Shown here: positions 8,090 to 17,521 of the stretch, piece by piece
Layout: every line of letters starts with the position of its first letter
Numbering within the stretch: the first letter of the stretch is position 1
DNA from: Stenotrophomonas mori
Lineage (GTDB): Bacteria > Pseudomonadota > Gammaproteobacteria > Xanthomonadales > Xanthomonadaceae
NCBI RefSeq assembly: GCF_023556335.1
Contig: NZ_JAIKTS010000002.1
Location: forward strand, 372,001-436,000
Direction: 5' to 3'
Length of the DNA: 64,000 bases
Notes under the pieces: model-generated
Databases searched by the model: none
What the model was told of the DNA's origin: nothing
What the model saw: the letters and a program-made list of their open reading frames with translations, nothing else
Program-made: the position numbers and the translations under genes

Positions 8090-8947
8090 ATGATCCCCGC
8101 ACCCAGTCACCAGGCTCCGCCCATGGAATGCGTACACCTGCAATCCGACGTGCTGATGTTCGTCGGCGACGATCATGAATCAGTCGCCACCGCCTTCATT
8201 GCCGGCGACGATGTGCTGCTGGTCGACTCACTCGGCAGCCAAGAGGATGCACGCCGGCTGCAGAGCAGCCTGTGCGGAGAAATGGGCAAGACGGTGCGTA
8301 TCGTCGCAGCCACCCACTTCATGAGCGACCACATCGCCGGCATGCGGCTGTTCGATGAAGCGACGACGATTGCGCACCGCCATCACCGCCACACGTTCCT
8401 TTCGCAGAACCGACAGGTCGATGCGTTCTACCGCGAACCTCAGGTATTGTTCGACGGCGACCTGCGGCTGCGCTGGGGCCGGCATGAACTGCACTTCCTG
8501 CACAACCCCGGCAGAACCCTGGACCACATCAGCGTGGATGTACCCAGCGCTGACCTGGTCTGCGCCGGCGACAACATCGTCGGCAACACCGTGTATGTAT
8601 CCAAGGCCGACCCCACGCTGATCCGAGGTGCGGTCAAACGGATGCGTCAGCTTGGACGCGGCACCGTGGTCGGTGGCCACATGGGCCGGTTTCCCCCTGC
8701 CGTACTCGACAATGCCCTCCACTACCTGGACCGGCTGCAGCTGGCGGTGCTGCGCATCCGCATTGATGTCGCGATGCCCGACGTCAATGGCCACATCGCT
8801 GCGATCGCCATCGAGGACTGCCTGGCGCCCGGGATCGAGCCGTCCGCGTTCGAGCGCGAATGGCACCAGCACAACCTGGAAGCCATCGTCGCGCAGTCGA
8901 CCTTCTCGCTCGATGCCGCGCTCGCCGTACGGCGGGAGCGCGCATGA
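8090..8947 (+). CDS. Metallo-beta-lactamase-fold protein with altered first zinc motif
   Basis: 285 residues, starting at ATG 8090 or possibly ATG 8123, where similarity to the fold begins (MECVHLQSDVLMFVG). There is no signal peptide. Fold landmarks are ATHFMSDHIAGM, HNPGRTLDHISV, CAGDNIV and GGHMGRF. The usual HxHxDH zinc motif reads H76-F-M78-S-D80-H81, so the middle His is Met. The remaining His/Asp ligands are present, which would favour a one-metal or altered site. The stop overlaps the next MBL gene (ATGA), so the two are made together, probably under the divergent LysR regulator. The substrate is unknown; related soluble proteins include quinoprotein-relay hydrolases and glyoxalase-II-like enzymes. 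Confidence 0.8.
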   Translation: MIPAPSHQAPPMECVHLQSDVLMFVGDDHESVATAFIAGDDVLLVDSLGSQEDARRLQSSLCGEMGKTVRIVAATHFMSDHIAGMRLFDEATTIAHRHHRHTFLSQNRQVDAFYREPQVLFDGDLRLRWGRHELHFLHNPGRTLDHISVDVPSADLVCAGDNIVGNTVYVSKADPTLIRGAVKRMRQLGRGTVVGGHMGRFPPAVLDNALHYLDRLQLAVLRIRIDVAMPDVNGHIAAIAIEDCLAPGIEPSAFEREWHQHNLEAIVAQSTFSLDAALAVRRERA

Positions 8948-9810
8948 ACGCCGGCAAGTGTGGTGCCGGCCGGGCCAGGCCACGCAGGCGGTTCCTTGCC
9001 GGTTGCGCCGGTTTGGCGACCCTGGCACTGGTTCCGCCCGCTGGATGTGCATTGGCCGCGGCCGGCGCCGATGCCTTGCGCATCCAGCGTCTGGCCTGGG
9101 CGGGCATCCGTCTGCAGTTGCCCAGGGAAACCCTGTTCATCGACCCGCTCGCCAGCCCCGAGGCTTGGGGAACCGCGCTCCGCGACCGGCTGATTCCGGT
9201 CGATGACGCCGTCGGCAGTACCAATGTCCTGATCACCCATGCGCACAACGATCACTTCGATGCGGCTGCAGTGGCCACCGCCTTGGCCAGGGGCGGCACC
9301 CTGGTGCATGCGTTGGGCGCCGCGCCGCGCCCCACACCGGCGAATGCCCAGCTCCGCCCCAGCGCGCTGTGGGAGCCGCAACTGCTCGGAGGCTTCACCG
9401 CTGCCGCCGTACCTGCCGTGGACGGCAATGGCGACCCGCAGGTGTCCTGGGTGGTAACCGCCGGAGGCCGGCGCATCTTCCACGGCGGTGACACGCTCTG
9501 GCACGGGAACTGGTGGCGCATCGCCCGCCAATTCGCTCCGTTCGACGCTGTCTTCCTGCCGATCAACGGCGCGCGCTTCGGTTTCCTCAAGCCGGCGGTC
9601 GAACAACCCGGCGTGCTGACCCCGGAACAGGCGGTGGCGGCGGCAACGATCCTGGGCACACGGCGGCTGATCCCGATCCACTACGGCATAGCGGGAATGG
9701 ACGAATACGTGGAAGTCGAGGACGCCATCGGGCGGCTGCGCGAGGCCGCGCAGGGAAAACCACTGGCGATCCAGGCACTGGCACCCGGTGACTGGCTGGA
9801 TTGGGAGTAG
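8944..9810 (+). CDS. Exported metallo-beta-lactamase-fold hydrolase (UlaG-like), Tat-type signal
   Basis: 288 residues from ATG 8944, which overlaps the preceding stop by ATGA. The N-terminus carries RRRFLAGCAGLATLAL, a twin-arginine-like signal, so it is probably exported folded to the periplasm. The zinc motif is intact: H99-A-H101-N-D103-H104. Later ligands appear in IFHGGDTLWHG and LIPIHYG. The sequence fits the Beta-lactamase_2/UlaG/RomA-like branch (including N-acyl-phosphatidylethanolamine phospholipase D relatives). It works with the upstream cytoplasmic MBL protein in some unknown two-step chemistry. A hairpin at 9832-9865 ends the unit. Confidence 0.82.
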   Translation: MNAGKCGAGRARPRRRFLAGCAGLATLALVPPAGCALAAAGADALRIQRLAWAGIRLQLPRETLFIDPLASPEAWGTALRDRLIPVDDAVGSTNVLITHAHNDHFDAAAVATALARGGTLVHALGAAPRPTPANAQLRPSALWEPQLLGGFTAAAVPAVDGNGDPQVSWVVTAGGRRIFHGGDTLWHGNWWRIARQFAPFDAVFLPINGARFGFLKPAVEQPGVLTPEQAVAAATILGTRRLIPIHYGIAGMDEYVEVEDAIGRLREAAQGKPLAIQALAPGDWLDWE

Positions 9811-9831
9811 CACGGCAAGCAGCCCGCACAC

Positions 9832-9865
9832 GTCACGAAGGCGCGGTCGCCCGCACCTTCGTGAC
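9832..9865. terminator. Bidirectional terminator hairpin
   Basis: GTCACGAAGGCGCG (9832-9845) pairs with CGCACCTTCGTGAC (9852-9865) with one mismatch and a 6-nt loop. It lies between the convergent MBL gene and pirin gene, the right place to stop both. Confidence 0.65.
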
Positions 9866-9891
9866 ACCATATCGCCAGACGATACAGCCGC

Positions 9892-10596
9892 TCAGGCGGC
9901 GGTATCCACCAGCACCAGTTCGGTGTCTTCCAGCGCGCGCAGGGTGATGCGGCTTTCGCCGGTGATGGCGGCGCCATCGCGGGCCTCCAGCACCACGCCG
10001 CTCACCTCCACCCTGCCGGTGTTGGGCACCAGGTAGCCGTGGCGGGTGGCGTCGCTGAAACGGTACTCGGCGCTTTCGCCGGCCTTCAGCGTGGCACCCA
10101 GCACGCGGGCGTCGGCACGGATCGGCAGGGCATCGTCGTCGCCCGCGATGCCGCTGGCCAGGGTGACGAAGCGGCCGGAACGCTCGCCCCTGGGGAACGG
10201 CTTGGCGCCCCACGCCGGCGCCCCGCCGCGCGCGTCGGGGATGATCCAGATCTGGAAGATCCGGGTCACGCCCGGCTCCAGGTTGTACTCGGCGTGGCGG
10301 ATGCCGGTGCCGGCGCTCATCACCTGCACGTCGCCGGCCTCGGTGCGGCCCTTGTTGCCCTGATCGTCCTGGTGGGTGATGGCGCCTTCGCGGACATAGG
10401 TGACGATCTCCATGTCGGCATGCGGATGCGGCGGAAAGCCGGTGCCCGGCTGGATGGTGTCGTCGTTCCACACCCGCAGGGCGCCCCAGTGGACGCGCGC
10501 CGGGTCGTGGTAGTCGGCAAAGGAGAAGTGGTGCCTGGCATCCAGCCAACCGTGGTTGGCTCCGCCAAGGCTGGCAAACGGGCGGCGCTCGATCAT
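9892..10596 (-). CDS. Pirin family protein (quercetin-dioxygenase-like cupin)
   Basis: 234 residues. ATG 10596 has a good ribosome-binding site (AGGAG, 6-7 bp upstream) and begins MIERRPFASLGG. Pirin landmarks are present: GTGFPPHPHADMEIVTYV, with metal-binding His residues of the N-terminal cupin, then GDVQVMSAGTGIRHAEYN with the next His and Glu, followed by a second, metal-free cupin. Proteins of this family are iron-dependent and show quercetinase or redox-sensing activity. Cytoplasmic. It is divergent from a LysR gene across a near-perfect dyad, so it is almost certainly that regulator's target. Confidence 0.9.
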   Translation of the reverse strand: MIERRPFASLGGANHGWLDARHHFSFADYHDPARVHWGALRVWNDDTIQPGTGFPPHPHADMEIVTYVREGAITHQDDQGNKGRTEAGDVQVMSAGTGIRHAEYNLEPGVTRIFQIWIIPDARGGAPAWGAKPFPRGERSGRFVTLASGIAGDDDALPIRADARVLGATLKAGESAEYRFSDATRHGYLVPNTGRVEVSGVVLEARDGAAITGESRITLRALEDTELVLVDTAA

Positions 10597-10657
10597 GGCG
10601 TTCTCCTGCATGGGTGGTTGCAATGGGGCCAGTCTAGGCGCGCGCCAGCACATCCGG

Positions 10658-10689
10658 AATGGAAGGAATGAAAATTCATCCTTTCCATT
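10658..10689. promoter_or_regulatory. 32-bp dyad, probable LysR operator
   Basis: The arms AATGGAAGGAATGAAA and ATTCATCCTTTCCATT match as inverted repeats at 13 of 16 positions, centred between the pirin gene and the LysR gene. LysR proteins bind such dyads as tetramers. Here one site could control both divergent promoters. Confidence 0.65.
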
Positions 10690-10728
10690 TGTGACATCAT
10701 CAACCCCCTTCTTCCGGCCATCGCCGCC

Positions 10729-11658
10729 ATGCGCCAACTCCCCGACCTGGAAGCCTGGGCGATCTTCGCCAAGGTCGCCGAAGCCGGCTCCTTCGCCCGT
10801 ACCGCACAGGCGCTGGGGCTGTCGCAGGCGACCGTCTCCAAGGCCATCACGCGGCTGGAAACCCGCATCGGCACCGCCCTGTTCCACCGCACCTCGCGGC
10901 GCATGTCGCTGACCGCGGCCGGCGAGGCGGCACTGGAACGCGCTGCGCGGATCCTCGACGAGGGCGAGGCGGTGGAGGCCGAGGCCGCCGACCGCTCGAC
11001 CACGCTGCGCGGGCCGGTGCGGGTGGCCGCGCCGATGTCGTTCGGCGTGGCGCAGCTGGCACCGCTGCTGCCGGCGTTCATGCACCAGCACCCGGACGTG
11101 GAGCTGGACATCCAGCTCAGCGACGCGCAGGCGGACCTGGTGGCCGAGCGCTTCGACCTGGCGCTGCGCATCGCCACCCTGGCCGACTCCGGCCTGCGCG
11201 CGCGGCGCCTGTGCCAGGTCCGCATCCTGCTGGTGGGCGCGCCGGCCTATTTCGCCGAACACGGCCGGCCGACGCATCCGCGCGACCTCGCCCGCCACCG
11301 CGGCTTCCAGTACAGCTACACCCGCGGCGGCCATGGCTGGCGTTTCCGCCACGCCCGCCATGGCGAGTTCGCGCAGAGCGTGCCGTGCCCGCTGCGGGCC
11401 AACAACGCGGAAGTGTTCGCCGCGGCGCTGCGCGACGGCCTCGGGCTGGCGCTGCAGCCGGAATTCATGGTCTGGGAAGACCTGCGCGACGGCCGCCTGG
11501 AAACGGCGATGGACGACTGGCAGGTGGAGCCGATCGCGCTGCACATCGTCACCCCGCCCGGCCTGCGCCGCCCGGCGCGGGTGCAGGCGCTGATCGACTA
11601 CCTGGCCGCCGGCCTCGAACGCGCGCCGTGGGCGACAGGTGCGGGCGGCAGCCGATAA
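10729..11658 (+). CDS. LysR-family regulator of the pirin gene
   Basis: 309 residues. The helix-turn-helix is at residues 7-65 ([43 protein letters not shown]), followed by [13 protein letters not shown]. The effector domain has the CrgA/AaeR-like blocks [13 protein letters not shown] and [20 protein letters not shown]. It is divergent from pirin, with a dyad operator between; the same pairing is common in proteobacteria. It probably activates pirin and represses itself. The ligand is unknown. Confidence 0.88.
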   Translation: MRQLPDLEAWAIFAKVAEAGSFARTAQALGLSQATVSKAITRLETRIGTALFHRTSRRMSLTAAGEAALERAARILDEGEAVEAEAADRSTTLRGPVRVAAPMSFGVAQLAPLLPAFMHQHPDVELDIQLSDAQADLVAERFDLALRIATLADSGLRARRLCQVRILLVGAPAYFAEHGRPTHPRDLARHRGFQYSYTRGGHGWRFRHARHGEFAQSVPCPLRANNAEVFAAALRDGLGLALQPEFMVWEDLRDGRLETAMDDWQVEPIALHIVTPPGLRRPARVQALIDYLAAGLERAPWATGAGGSR

Positions 11659-11666
11659 CTTCGGCG

Positions 11667-11923
11667 ATGGCGATGACCCTGGGGATGCGCCAGCTGCTGG
11701 CGCTGGCCGCAACCGCGGACGCGACCGCGCAGGTAACGGACCGCATCCTCATCGAAGGCCGCGCGTACGCGCTCAACACCCATCCGCTGGAAAGCCGGCT
11801 GCGCGGCCGCCGCGACTTCCTGCCGGAGAACGTCTCGCGCAGCACCGCCAACTGGCACGGCCAGGTCGCGCACTGGGGGATCGACGGCGACCGGCTTACG
11901 CCGAGCACTACCTGGGCCTGTAG
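11667..11923 (+). pseudogene. Degraded small cytoplasmic protein gene
   Basis: From ATG 11667 the frame encodes MRQLLALAATADATAQ, then TDRILIEGRAYALNTHPLE and STANWHGQVAHWGIDGDRL. This resembles a small family whose members read 'D.ILYNG..Y.L.T.PLE...TANWRGY.A.WEI..G.LYL'. After GDRL the frame runs on without sense. One base back, a second frame gives YAEHYLGL and a stop at 11921-11923. This looks like a frameshift near 11897. Without it the protein would be about 85 residues. Family recall is from memory, so the call is tentative. Confidence 0.45.
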
Positions 11924-11987
11924 CACCCCGCGGAATTGCCGGGAGCCTGCCGTGCGGCCCCGGCCACGGACACGTCCATGGGCGGCC

Positions 11988-13883
11988 CTATCCCCGTGCC
12001 CGGCCCAGCCGCTGCGCCAGGCCCGACCAGCGGCTGGCATGGCGTGCCAGCGCGGCGTCGATCAGCGCCGCATCGCCGGCCAGGTGCAGGGCGTGGCGGG
12101 CACGGGTGATGCCGGTGTAGAGCAGTTCGCGGCCGAGCACGCGGGCGTCGCGACGCGGCAGCTGCAGCCAGACCTCGTCGAACTCCGAGCCCTGGGCCTT
12201 GTGCACGGTCATCGCGAAGGCACTCTCGTGCGCGGGCAGGGCCGCCGGATGGAACGGGCGCGGCGCGGCCGGGTCGTCGCCGGGGAACCAGGCGGTGGTG
12301 CCACGGCCGCTGCCGTCGTCCAGGCAGATGCCGACATCGCCATTGAACAGGCCATGCCGGTAGCTGTTCTCGCCGACGATCACCAGGCGGCCGTGGAAAT
12401 GGCCGGGCGTGCCGCCGCGCGCCGGGGCGCCGGACAACAGCGCCTCGATGCGGGCGTTGAGCCCGCGTGCACCCTGCGGGCCTTCGCGCACCGCGGTGAG
12501 CAGCCGCAGGCGGCCGGCGACGGCCAGCGCCTGCGCCGGGTCCGGTGCGGCGGCCAGTGCCGCCCAGTAACGCTGCAGCGGCGCGCGCCAGGCCTGCAGC
12601 GGATCGTCCTCGCCCTCGTGGAAATGCACGCCGGACAGGGTGCCTTCCCGGAGCAGCGCCAGCGCGCGCGCGGCGTCGCCGTCGCGCATCGCCGCGGCCA
12701 GCGGCGCCAGCTGCAGCGCCGCGCTCTGGCGGTAGCCCCGCTGCAGCTGCACCCGTGCGCCGGCGAAGCCCGCAGGTGACGCCGCGACCGCGGCGGGCGG
12801 CAGCGTTCCCAGCAGGGGCTGCAGCGCCTGCGCGTCGGCGGCCGCGACCCGGCTGCCGTCGCCCGCGGCGCGCAGGATGGCGGCGAGCACGTCGCCGGCC
12901 TCCACCGAGGGCAGCTGGTCGGGATCGCCCAGCAGCACCAGGCGCGTGCCGTCGGCCACCGCGTCCACCAGCTTGGCCATCAAGGGCAGGTCGATCATCG
13001 AGGCTTCGTCGACCACGACCGTGTCGTACGGCAGCGGGTTGTCGGCATGGTGGCGGAAGCGCGGCGATTCGGGGATCACCCCCAGCAACCGGTGCAGGGT
13101 GGTGCCGGTGGTCGGCAGCTGCGCGCACAGGGCCGCATCCACGCCCTGCTGCGGCAGCGCCTGCACCGCGCCACGCAGGCTCTCGGCCATGCGCTCGGCG
13201 GCGCGCCCGGTGGGCGCGGCCAACGCCACGCGCGGCGGCGCGCGGCCGGCGGCATGGGCCTGCGCGGCCAGCAGCACCAGCAGCCGGGCGACGGTGGTGG
13301 TCTTGCCGGTGCCCGGCCCGCCGGTGACCAGCAACAACGCATGGCGCAGCGCGAGCGCGGCGGCACGGGCCTGGCGATCCCCGGCCACGGGGCCCGCCGG
13401 CGCGGCCGCGAACAGGTCGCCCTGGCCCGCCCCTTCCGCAGCGGGGAACAGCTGCGCGAACACCGGCGCCAGCCCGGCCAGGTCGCCTGTCTCCAGGGGC
13501 GCCGCACCGATCCGCTGCAGGCCCTGCGCCAACCGGCGCTCGTACTCGCGGTAGCGGCGCAGGTACAGCAGTCCGTGTTCCCAGACCAGCGGCGCCTGCA
13601 TGGCCTCGGCCTCCGGATCGTGCGTCGCGGCCACCCAGGGCGAGGCCTGCAGCTGCGCGCTCCAGGCCGCCGCTCCGGGCCACGGCAGCGCCCCGTCCAG
13701 CAGGCGCTCCGGCTGTGCCGGGTCGAAGCCGGCATGGCCCTGGGCCACCGCGTACGACGCCAGCGCCGCGGCCGCGAGCACCGCGTCGGGCGTGTCCGGG
13801 TCGAGCCGGCGCAGGCTCTGCGCCAGCGCATGGTCCAGCGCGCGCAGCGCCCCGGCGCGGACCAGTGCGGCCAGCAGGCTCAT
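11988..13883 (-). CDS. recD: Exodeoxyribonuclease V alpha subunit, RecD helicase
   Basis: 631 residues. 5'-3' SF1 helicase of RecBCD, which resects double-strand breaks and loads RecA at Chi. Walker A is GGPGTGKT (about 188-195), Walker B is VVVDEASMIDLPLM, and later motifs include LLGDPDQLPSVEAGDVL, GYRQSAAL and the C-terminal MTVHKAQGSEFDEV. Length and motif order are normal for RecD. The start overlaps the recB stop by ATGA, and the gene order recC-recB-recD is compact, so a single transcript is likely. Confidence 0.95.
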   Translation of the reverse strand: MSLLAALVRAGALRALDHALAQSLRRLDPDTPDAVLAAAALASYAVAQGHAGFDPAQPERLLDGALPWPGAAAWSAQLQASPWVAATHDPEAEAMQAPLVWEHGLLYLRRYREYERRLAQGLQRIGAAPLETGDLAGLAPVFAQLFPAAEGAGQGDLFAAAPAGPVAGDRQARAAALALRHALLLVTGGPGTGKTTTVARLLVLLAAQAHAAGRAPPRVALAAPTGRAAERMAESLRGAVQALPQQGVDAALCAQLPTTGTTLHRLLGVIPESPRFRHHADNPLPYDTVVVDEASMIDLPLMAKLVDAVADGTRLVLLGDPDQLPSVEAGDVLAAILRAAGDGSRVAAADAQALQPLLGTLPPAAVAASPAGFAGARVQLQRGYRQSAALQLAPLAAAMRDGDAARALALLREGTLSGVHFHEGEDDPLQAWRAPLQRYWAALAAAPDPAQALAVAGRLRLLTAVREGPQGARGLNARIEALLSGAPARGGTPGHFHGRLVIVGENSYRHGLFNGDVGICLDDGSGRGTTAWFPGDDPAAPRPFHPAALPAHESAFAMTVHKAQGSEFDEVWLQLPRRDARVLGRELLYTGITRARHALHLAGDAALIDAALARHASRWSGLAQRLGRARG

Positions 13884-16800
13884 GCGCCCTCCCCGCCGCG
13901 TGCGCGCAGCGCCGCCAGGCGCTCCTCGCCCCCCGCGAACAGCGCATCCAGCGCATCCACCAGGGACGCCTCGAAGCGGTGCGCGTACACGCCCGGCGAG
14001 GGTATCCGGGCCGGCTCCAGGCCGCGGCAGAACAAGTAGCGGATGCCGCCGAAATCGCGCGCATAGTCGTAGCCGGCGCCCAGCCGGAAACGCAGCCAGC
14101 GGTGCAGGGCGACGGTGTAGATCAGCGCCTGCAGGTCGTATTCGCTGTGGCGCATGGCCGCCTCCAGCTGGGCGGGGGCGTAGCCGGGCAGGCGGTTGGA
14201 CTTGTAGTCGAGCACGTACCAGCGGCCATCACGGTGGTAGGTGAGGTCGATCTTGCCGGTCATCAGCCCTTCCAGGCGGTCGCGCATCCCGAACGCCTGG
14301 CGGCCGCGCACCACGCCATGCGCGTGCAGTTCGCGCAGCAGTGCCGGCACCGCGGTGGGCTGCATCGCGAAGTGGAACTCGATCTCGGCCCGCCGCTCGC
14401 CGGCGTCCAGCGCATGCAGGGCGCCGCCTTCGGGCAGGGCCACGGTCAGGGTGCGGCCGACCAGGTCGGTGAGCAGGGCCACGCCGTCGTCGACAGTGTC
14501 GTCCACGTAGCCCTCGCCGCGCAGGGCCACCGCAAGCACCTCGGCCTGGCCCGGCGGTGCGGCAGCGTCCGGCCGCCAGCCGGCCCAGGCGCCGAAATCG
14601 ACGCCTTCCAGCGCCGTGTGCAGGACGTTGCCGAAACGGCTGCCGGCGAAGCGCGGATCGAACGCCGCCGCCTCGAGGCCCGCATCGCCGTCGCCGGCCG
14701 GTCCGGCATCGCCCGGCGGCGGTTCGTCGGCGGCACCGCCGGCGGCCTCGGTGGCCGCGGCCGCGGTGTCGTGCCCGGCCTCGGCCCGCGCAAGCTGGGT
14801 GAAGCTGTAGACCCACCAGTCATGCGCCAGCGCACGGCGCACACGGCGCACCGGGGGCAGGGCCTGCCCGCGCTCGGGCGCCAGCCGCGGGGGCAGCGCG
14901 TCCACCGGGTCGTGCACGATGTGGATGTCGGCATGCGCGGCCAGTGCGGCGGGGTCGTCCAGCAGCGGCCCCAGCGGCGAGCCGGACAGGCCGGCCAGCG
15001 CACCGGTGGCGATCCACAGCGCATGCTCGGCCCGGGTCAGGCCGACATACAGCAACCGCGCGGCCTCGGCCGCTTCTTCGGCGGCGGCCTGCTGGCCGAC
15101 GGCCTTCCAGTCGGCGGCGTCCTTGTCGATCTTCCAGTGCAGCACGCGCCGCTCGCCGTCGTGCACGATCCGGCAGCTGTCGGTATCCGGGGCGCGGCCG
15201 TCGATGCCCACGAAGGGCAGGTAGACCAGCGGGTATTCCAGGCCCTTGCTCTTGTGCAGGGTGACGATCTGCACCCGGTGCGCGTCCGATTCCAGGCGCA
15301 GCAGCTGGGCCTCGTCGCCCGCGTCGGCCCGGGCGATGCAGGTCTGCAGCCAGTCGAGCAGGCCGTGCAGGCCGATGCGGCGGTTGCCGGCCTCCTGCAG
15401 CAGTTCGCCCAGCTGCAGGTAGTTGGTGAGCCGGCGCTCGCCATCGACCAGCGCCAACAGGCGCTCGGCCTGCTCCGCGCACACCTCGGAGAGCATCGCC
15501 AGCACGCCGCCGCGCTGCCAGCGCTCGCGCCACTGCAGCAGGCGGTCCTGGTGGCGGCGCTGGCGGTCGCCGTCGTCGGCCAGGGCGGCGATGGCGGCCG
15601 CGCTCTCGCCCAGCAGCACGGTCGCCAGCGCCGCGCGCAGCCGGCCCTCGTCGGCCGGTTGCAGCAGGGCCAGCAGCAACAGGCGCAGCTCCTGCGCCTC
15701 GGTGCTGGCGAACAGGCTGCGGCGGCCGGCGGCGACCGCCGGAATGCCGACCGCGGCCAGTGCCTGCTGCACACGCAGCGCCTCGCGGTGCGACCGCACC
15801 AGCACCGCGATGTCGCCCGGCCGCGGCGGGCGCCCGTCGATCAACGCTTCGCCGCGGCGGGCCGCCGCCAGCACCCGGTGGATGTGGGTGACGCAGGCCA
15901 GGGTCGCGGCGTCGCGCGAGTCGTCGGCCTTGAGCGGTTTGCCGTCCGCATCGCCGGCGATGACGTGCAGGGTCAGCGGCGGGGCCGGGGCGCCTTCGAG
16001 CTGATAGTCGGCATCGTGGCGCTTGCTGCCCGGCGCTACCGGCTCGAAGCGGATCCGCGGATCCAGGAACGCCCGCTCGCCGGCCGCGGCGTACAGCGCC
16101 GCGACCGCGCGCAGCAGCCCCGGCCGTGAGCGGAAGTTGTGGGCCAGCCGCGGCGCCTCGACCGCCTGGTCGCGGGCCTGCAGGTAGGTATGCACGTCGC
16201 CGCCGCGGAACCCGTAGATCGCCTGCTTGGGGTCGCCGATCAGGAACAGCGCGGCGTCCCCGGAGGCACCGCCGAACACGCGGCGGAAGATGTCCCATTG
16301 GCGCGGATCGGTGTCCTGGAACTCGTCCACCAGCGCGAAGCGGTACTGCGCGCGCAGGCGCCCGGCCAGCGCATCGCCGCCGTCTCCGGCCAGCGCCGCG
16401 TGCACGTCGTCGATGAGGTCGTCGTAGGTCAGCAGCCGCTGCTGGCGCTTGTGCAGGGCCAGCCGCCCGCGGGCCTCCCCGCGCAGCCGGTGCAGCAGGA
16501 CGATGGACTGCTGCCGGCGCCATTCGTGGAACCCCGCCAGCGCCTGCAGGTAATCGGCGATTGCCGGCTGCAGGGGCGAGACCGGCGTGCTGCCGGCCTT
16601 GGCCTTGGTAGTCCGGGCGGTGAGCGCGTCGAGGGTGAGCCGCTCCAGCCGCCCGTCCAGGGCCGCCCACGGATCGGGATGGCGGGCCCAGTGCAGCAGG
16701 TGCTGGAACAGCGGCTCGATCCAGTCGGCCTTGTAGCTGGCCTTGTTGAGCACGCCGCCTTCCAGCGCGGCACGCAGTTGCTGCAGGTAGGCCTCGCCAT

Positions 16801-17521
16801 GCTCGACCAGCGCGTCGGCCAGGCGGCGGGCGGCGGCGGCACGCAGCGGGCGGGCATCCTCCAGCGGCGGGTCCGGCAGCGCCGGCAGCAGCGGCAGGCC
16901 GCCGACCAGCCGCGGCAGGTCGGCGGCCAGCGCGTCGGGGGTCTTCCACAGGCTGGCCAGGGCGTCCAACAGCGCGTCGCTGTCCGCCTGCTGGCGCCAC
17001 AGATCGGCCGCCAGGGTGGCGTACAGTCCGCCGGTGTTGGTCAGCAGCTGCGGTGCGGCGAAGCTGTGTCCGCTTTCCAGCGCATGCTCGGCCAGCACCC
17101 GCGCGCAGAACCCGTGGATGGTGAAGATCGCCGCCAGGTCGGTCTCCTCGGCGGCGATGCGCAGCCGCCGCGCCAGCTGCGCCGGGCTCTCGCTTCCCTG
17201 CCGCAGGTGGCGCTGCAGGAGGGTGCCGGTCACGTGCTGCTCGGGGCTGTCGCCGGCGGTCGTCGCGTGCGCCGCCAGCCGTGCCGCCAGGTCCAGGCGC
17301 TCGCGGATCCGCCTGCGCAGCTCCTGGGTCGCGGCATCGGTGAAGGTCACCGCCAGGATCTGGCCCATGCGCAGGCCCTGCTCCACCACCAGGCGGGTGA
17401 ACAGGGTGGCCAGGGTGAAGGTCTTGCCGGTGCCGGCACTGGCCTCGATCAGGCGCAGGCCCGACAGCGGCAGGTCGAGGTACGGGTCGGCGGGCACGGC
17501 CGGCAGGGAGGACGGCTTCAT
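13880..17521 (-). CDS. recB: Exodeoxyribonuclease V beta subunit, RecB helicase-nuclease
   Basis: 1213 residues. 3'-5' helicase plus the single nuclease of RecBCD. ATG 17521 overlaps the recC stop (ATGA). Walker A EASAGTGKT sits at 26-34. LAVTFTDAATQELRRR, LVDEFQDTDPRQWDIFRRVF and IVTLHKSKGLEYPLVYLPF give the UvrD-type helicase motifs. The C-terminal nuclease domain has the metal site GKIDLTYH and VLDYKSNRLPGY (Asp about 1105, Lys 1107). All key residues are present, so the enzyme should be active. Confidence 0.95.
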   Translation of the reverse strand: MKPSSLPAVPADPYLDLPLSGLRLIEASAGTGKTFTLATLFTRLVVEQGLRMGQILAVTFTDAATQELRRRIRERLDLAARLAAHATTAGDSPEQHVTGTLLQRHLRQGSESPAQLARRLRIAAEETDLAAIFTIHGFCARVLAEHALESGHSFAAPQLLTNTGGLYATLAADLWRQQADSDALLDALASLWKTPDALAADLPRLVGGLPLLPALPDPPLEDARPLRAAAARRLADALVEHGEAYLQQLRAALEGGVLNKASYKADWIEPLFQHLLHWARHPDPWAALDGRLERLTLDALTARTTKAKAGSTPVSPLQPAIADYLQALAGFHEWRRQQSIVLLHRLRGEARGRLALHKRQQRLLTYDDLIDDVHAALAGDGGDALAGRLRAQYRFALVDEFQDTDPRQWDIFRRVFGGASGDAALFLIGDPKQAIYGFRGGDVHTYLQARDQAVEAPRLAHNFRSRPGLLRAVAALYAAAGERAFLDPRIRFEPVAPGSKRHDADYQLEGAPAPPLTLHVIAGDADGKPLKADDSRDAATLACVTHIHRVLAAARRGEALIDGRPPRPGDIAVLVRSHREALRVQQALAAVGIPAVAAGRRSLFASTEAQELRLLLLALLQPADEGRLRAALATVLLGESAAAIAALADDGDRQRRHQDRLLQWRERWQRGGVLAMLSEVCAEQAERLLALVDGERRLTNYLQLGELLQEAGNRRIGLHGLLDWLQTCIARADAGDEAQLLRLESDAHRVQIVTLHKSKGLEYPLVYLPFVGIDGRAPDTDSCRIVHDGERRVLHWKIDKDAADWKAVGQQAAAEEAAEAARLLYVGLTRAEHALWIATGALAGLSGSPLGPLLDDPAALAAHADIHIVHDPVDALPPRLAPERGQALPPVRRVRRALAHDWWVYSFTQLARAEAGHDTAAAATEAAGGAADEPPPGDAGPAGDGDAGLEAAAFDPRFAGSRFGNVLHTALEGVDFGAWAGWRPDAAAPPGQAEVLAVALRGEGYVDDTVDDGVALLTDLVGRTLTVALPEGGALHALDAGERRAEIEFHFAMQPTAVPALLRELHAHGVVRGRQAFGMRDRLEGLMTGKIDLTYHRDGRWYVLDYKSNRLPGYAPAQLEAAMRHSEYDLQALIYTVALHRWLRFRLGAGYDYARDFGGIRYLFCRGLEPARIPSPGVYAHRFEASLVDALDALFAGGEERLAALRARGGEGA

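Noticed and set aside
12545..13327. Pro/Arg-rich frame opposite recD
   Set aside because: Composition is what an antisense GC-rich frame gives; recD motifs are unambiguous on the other strand.
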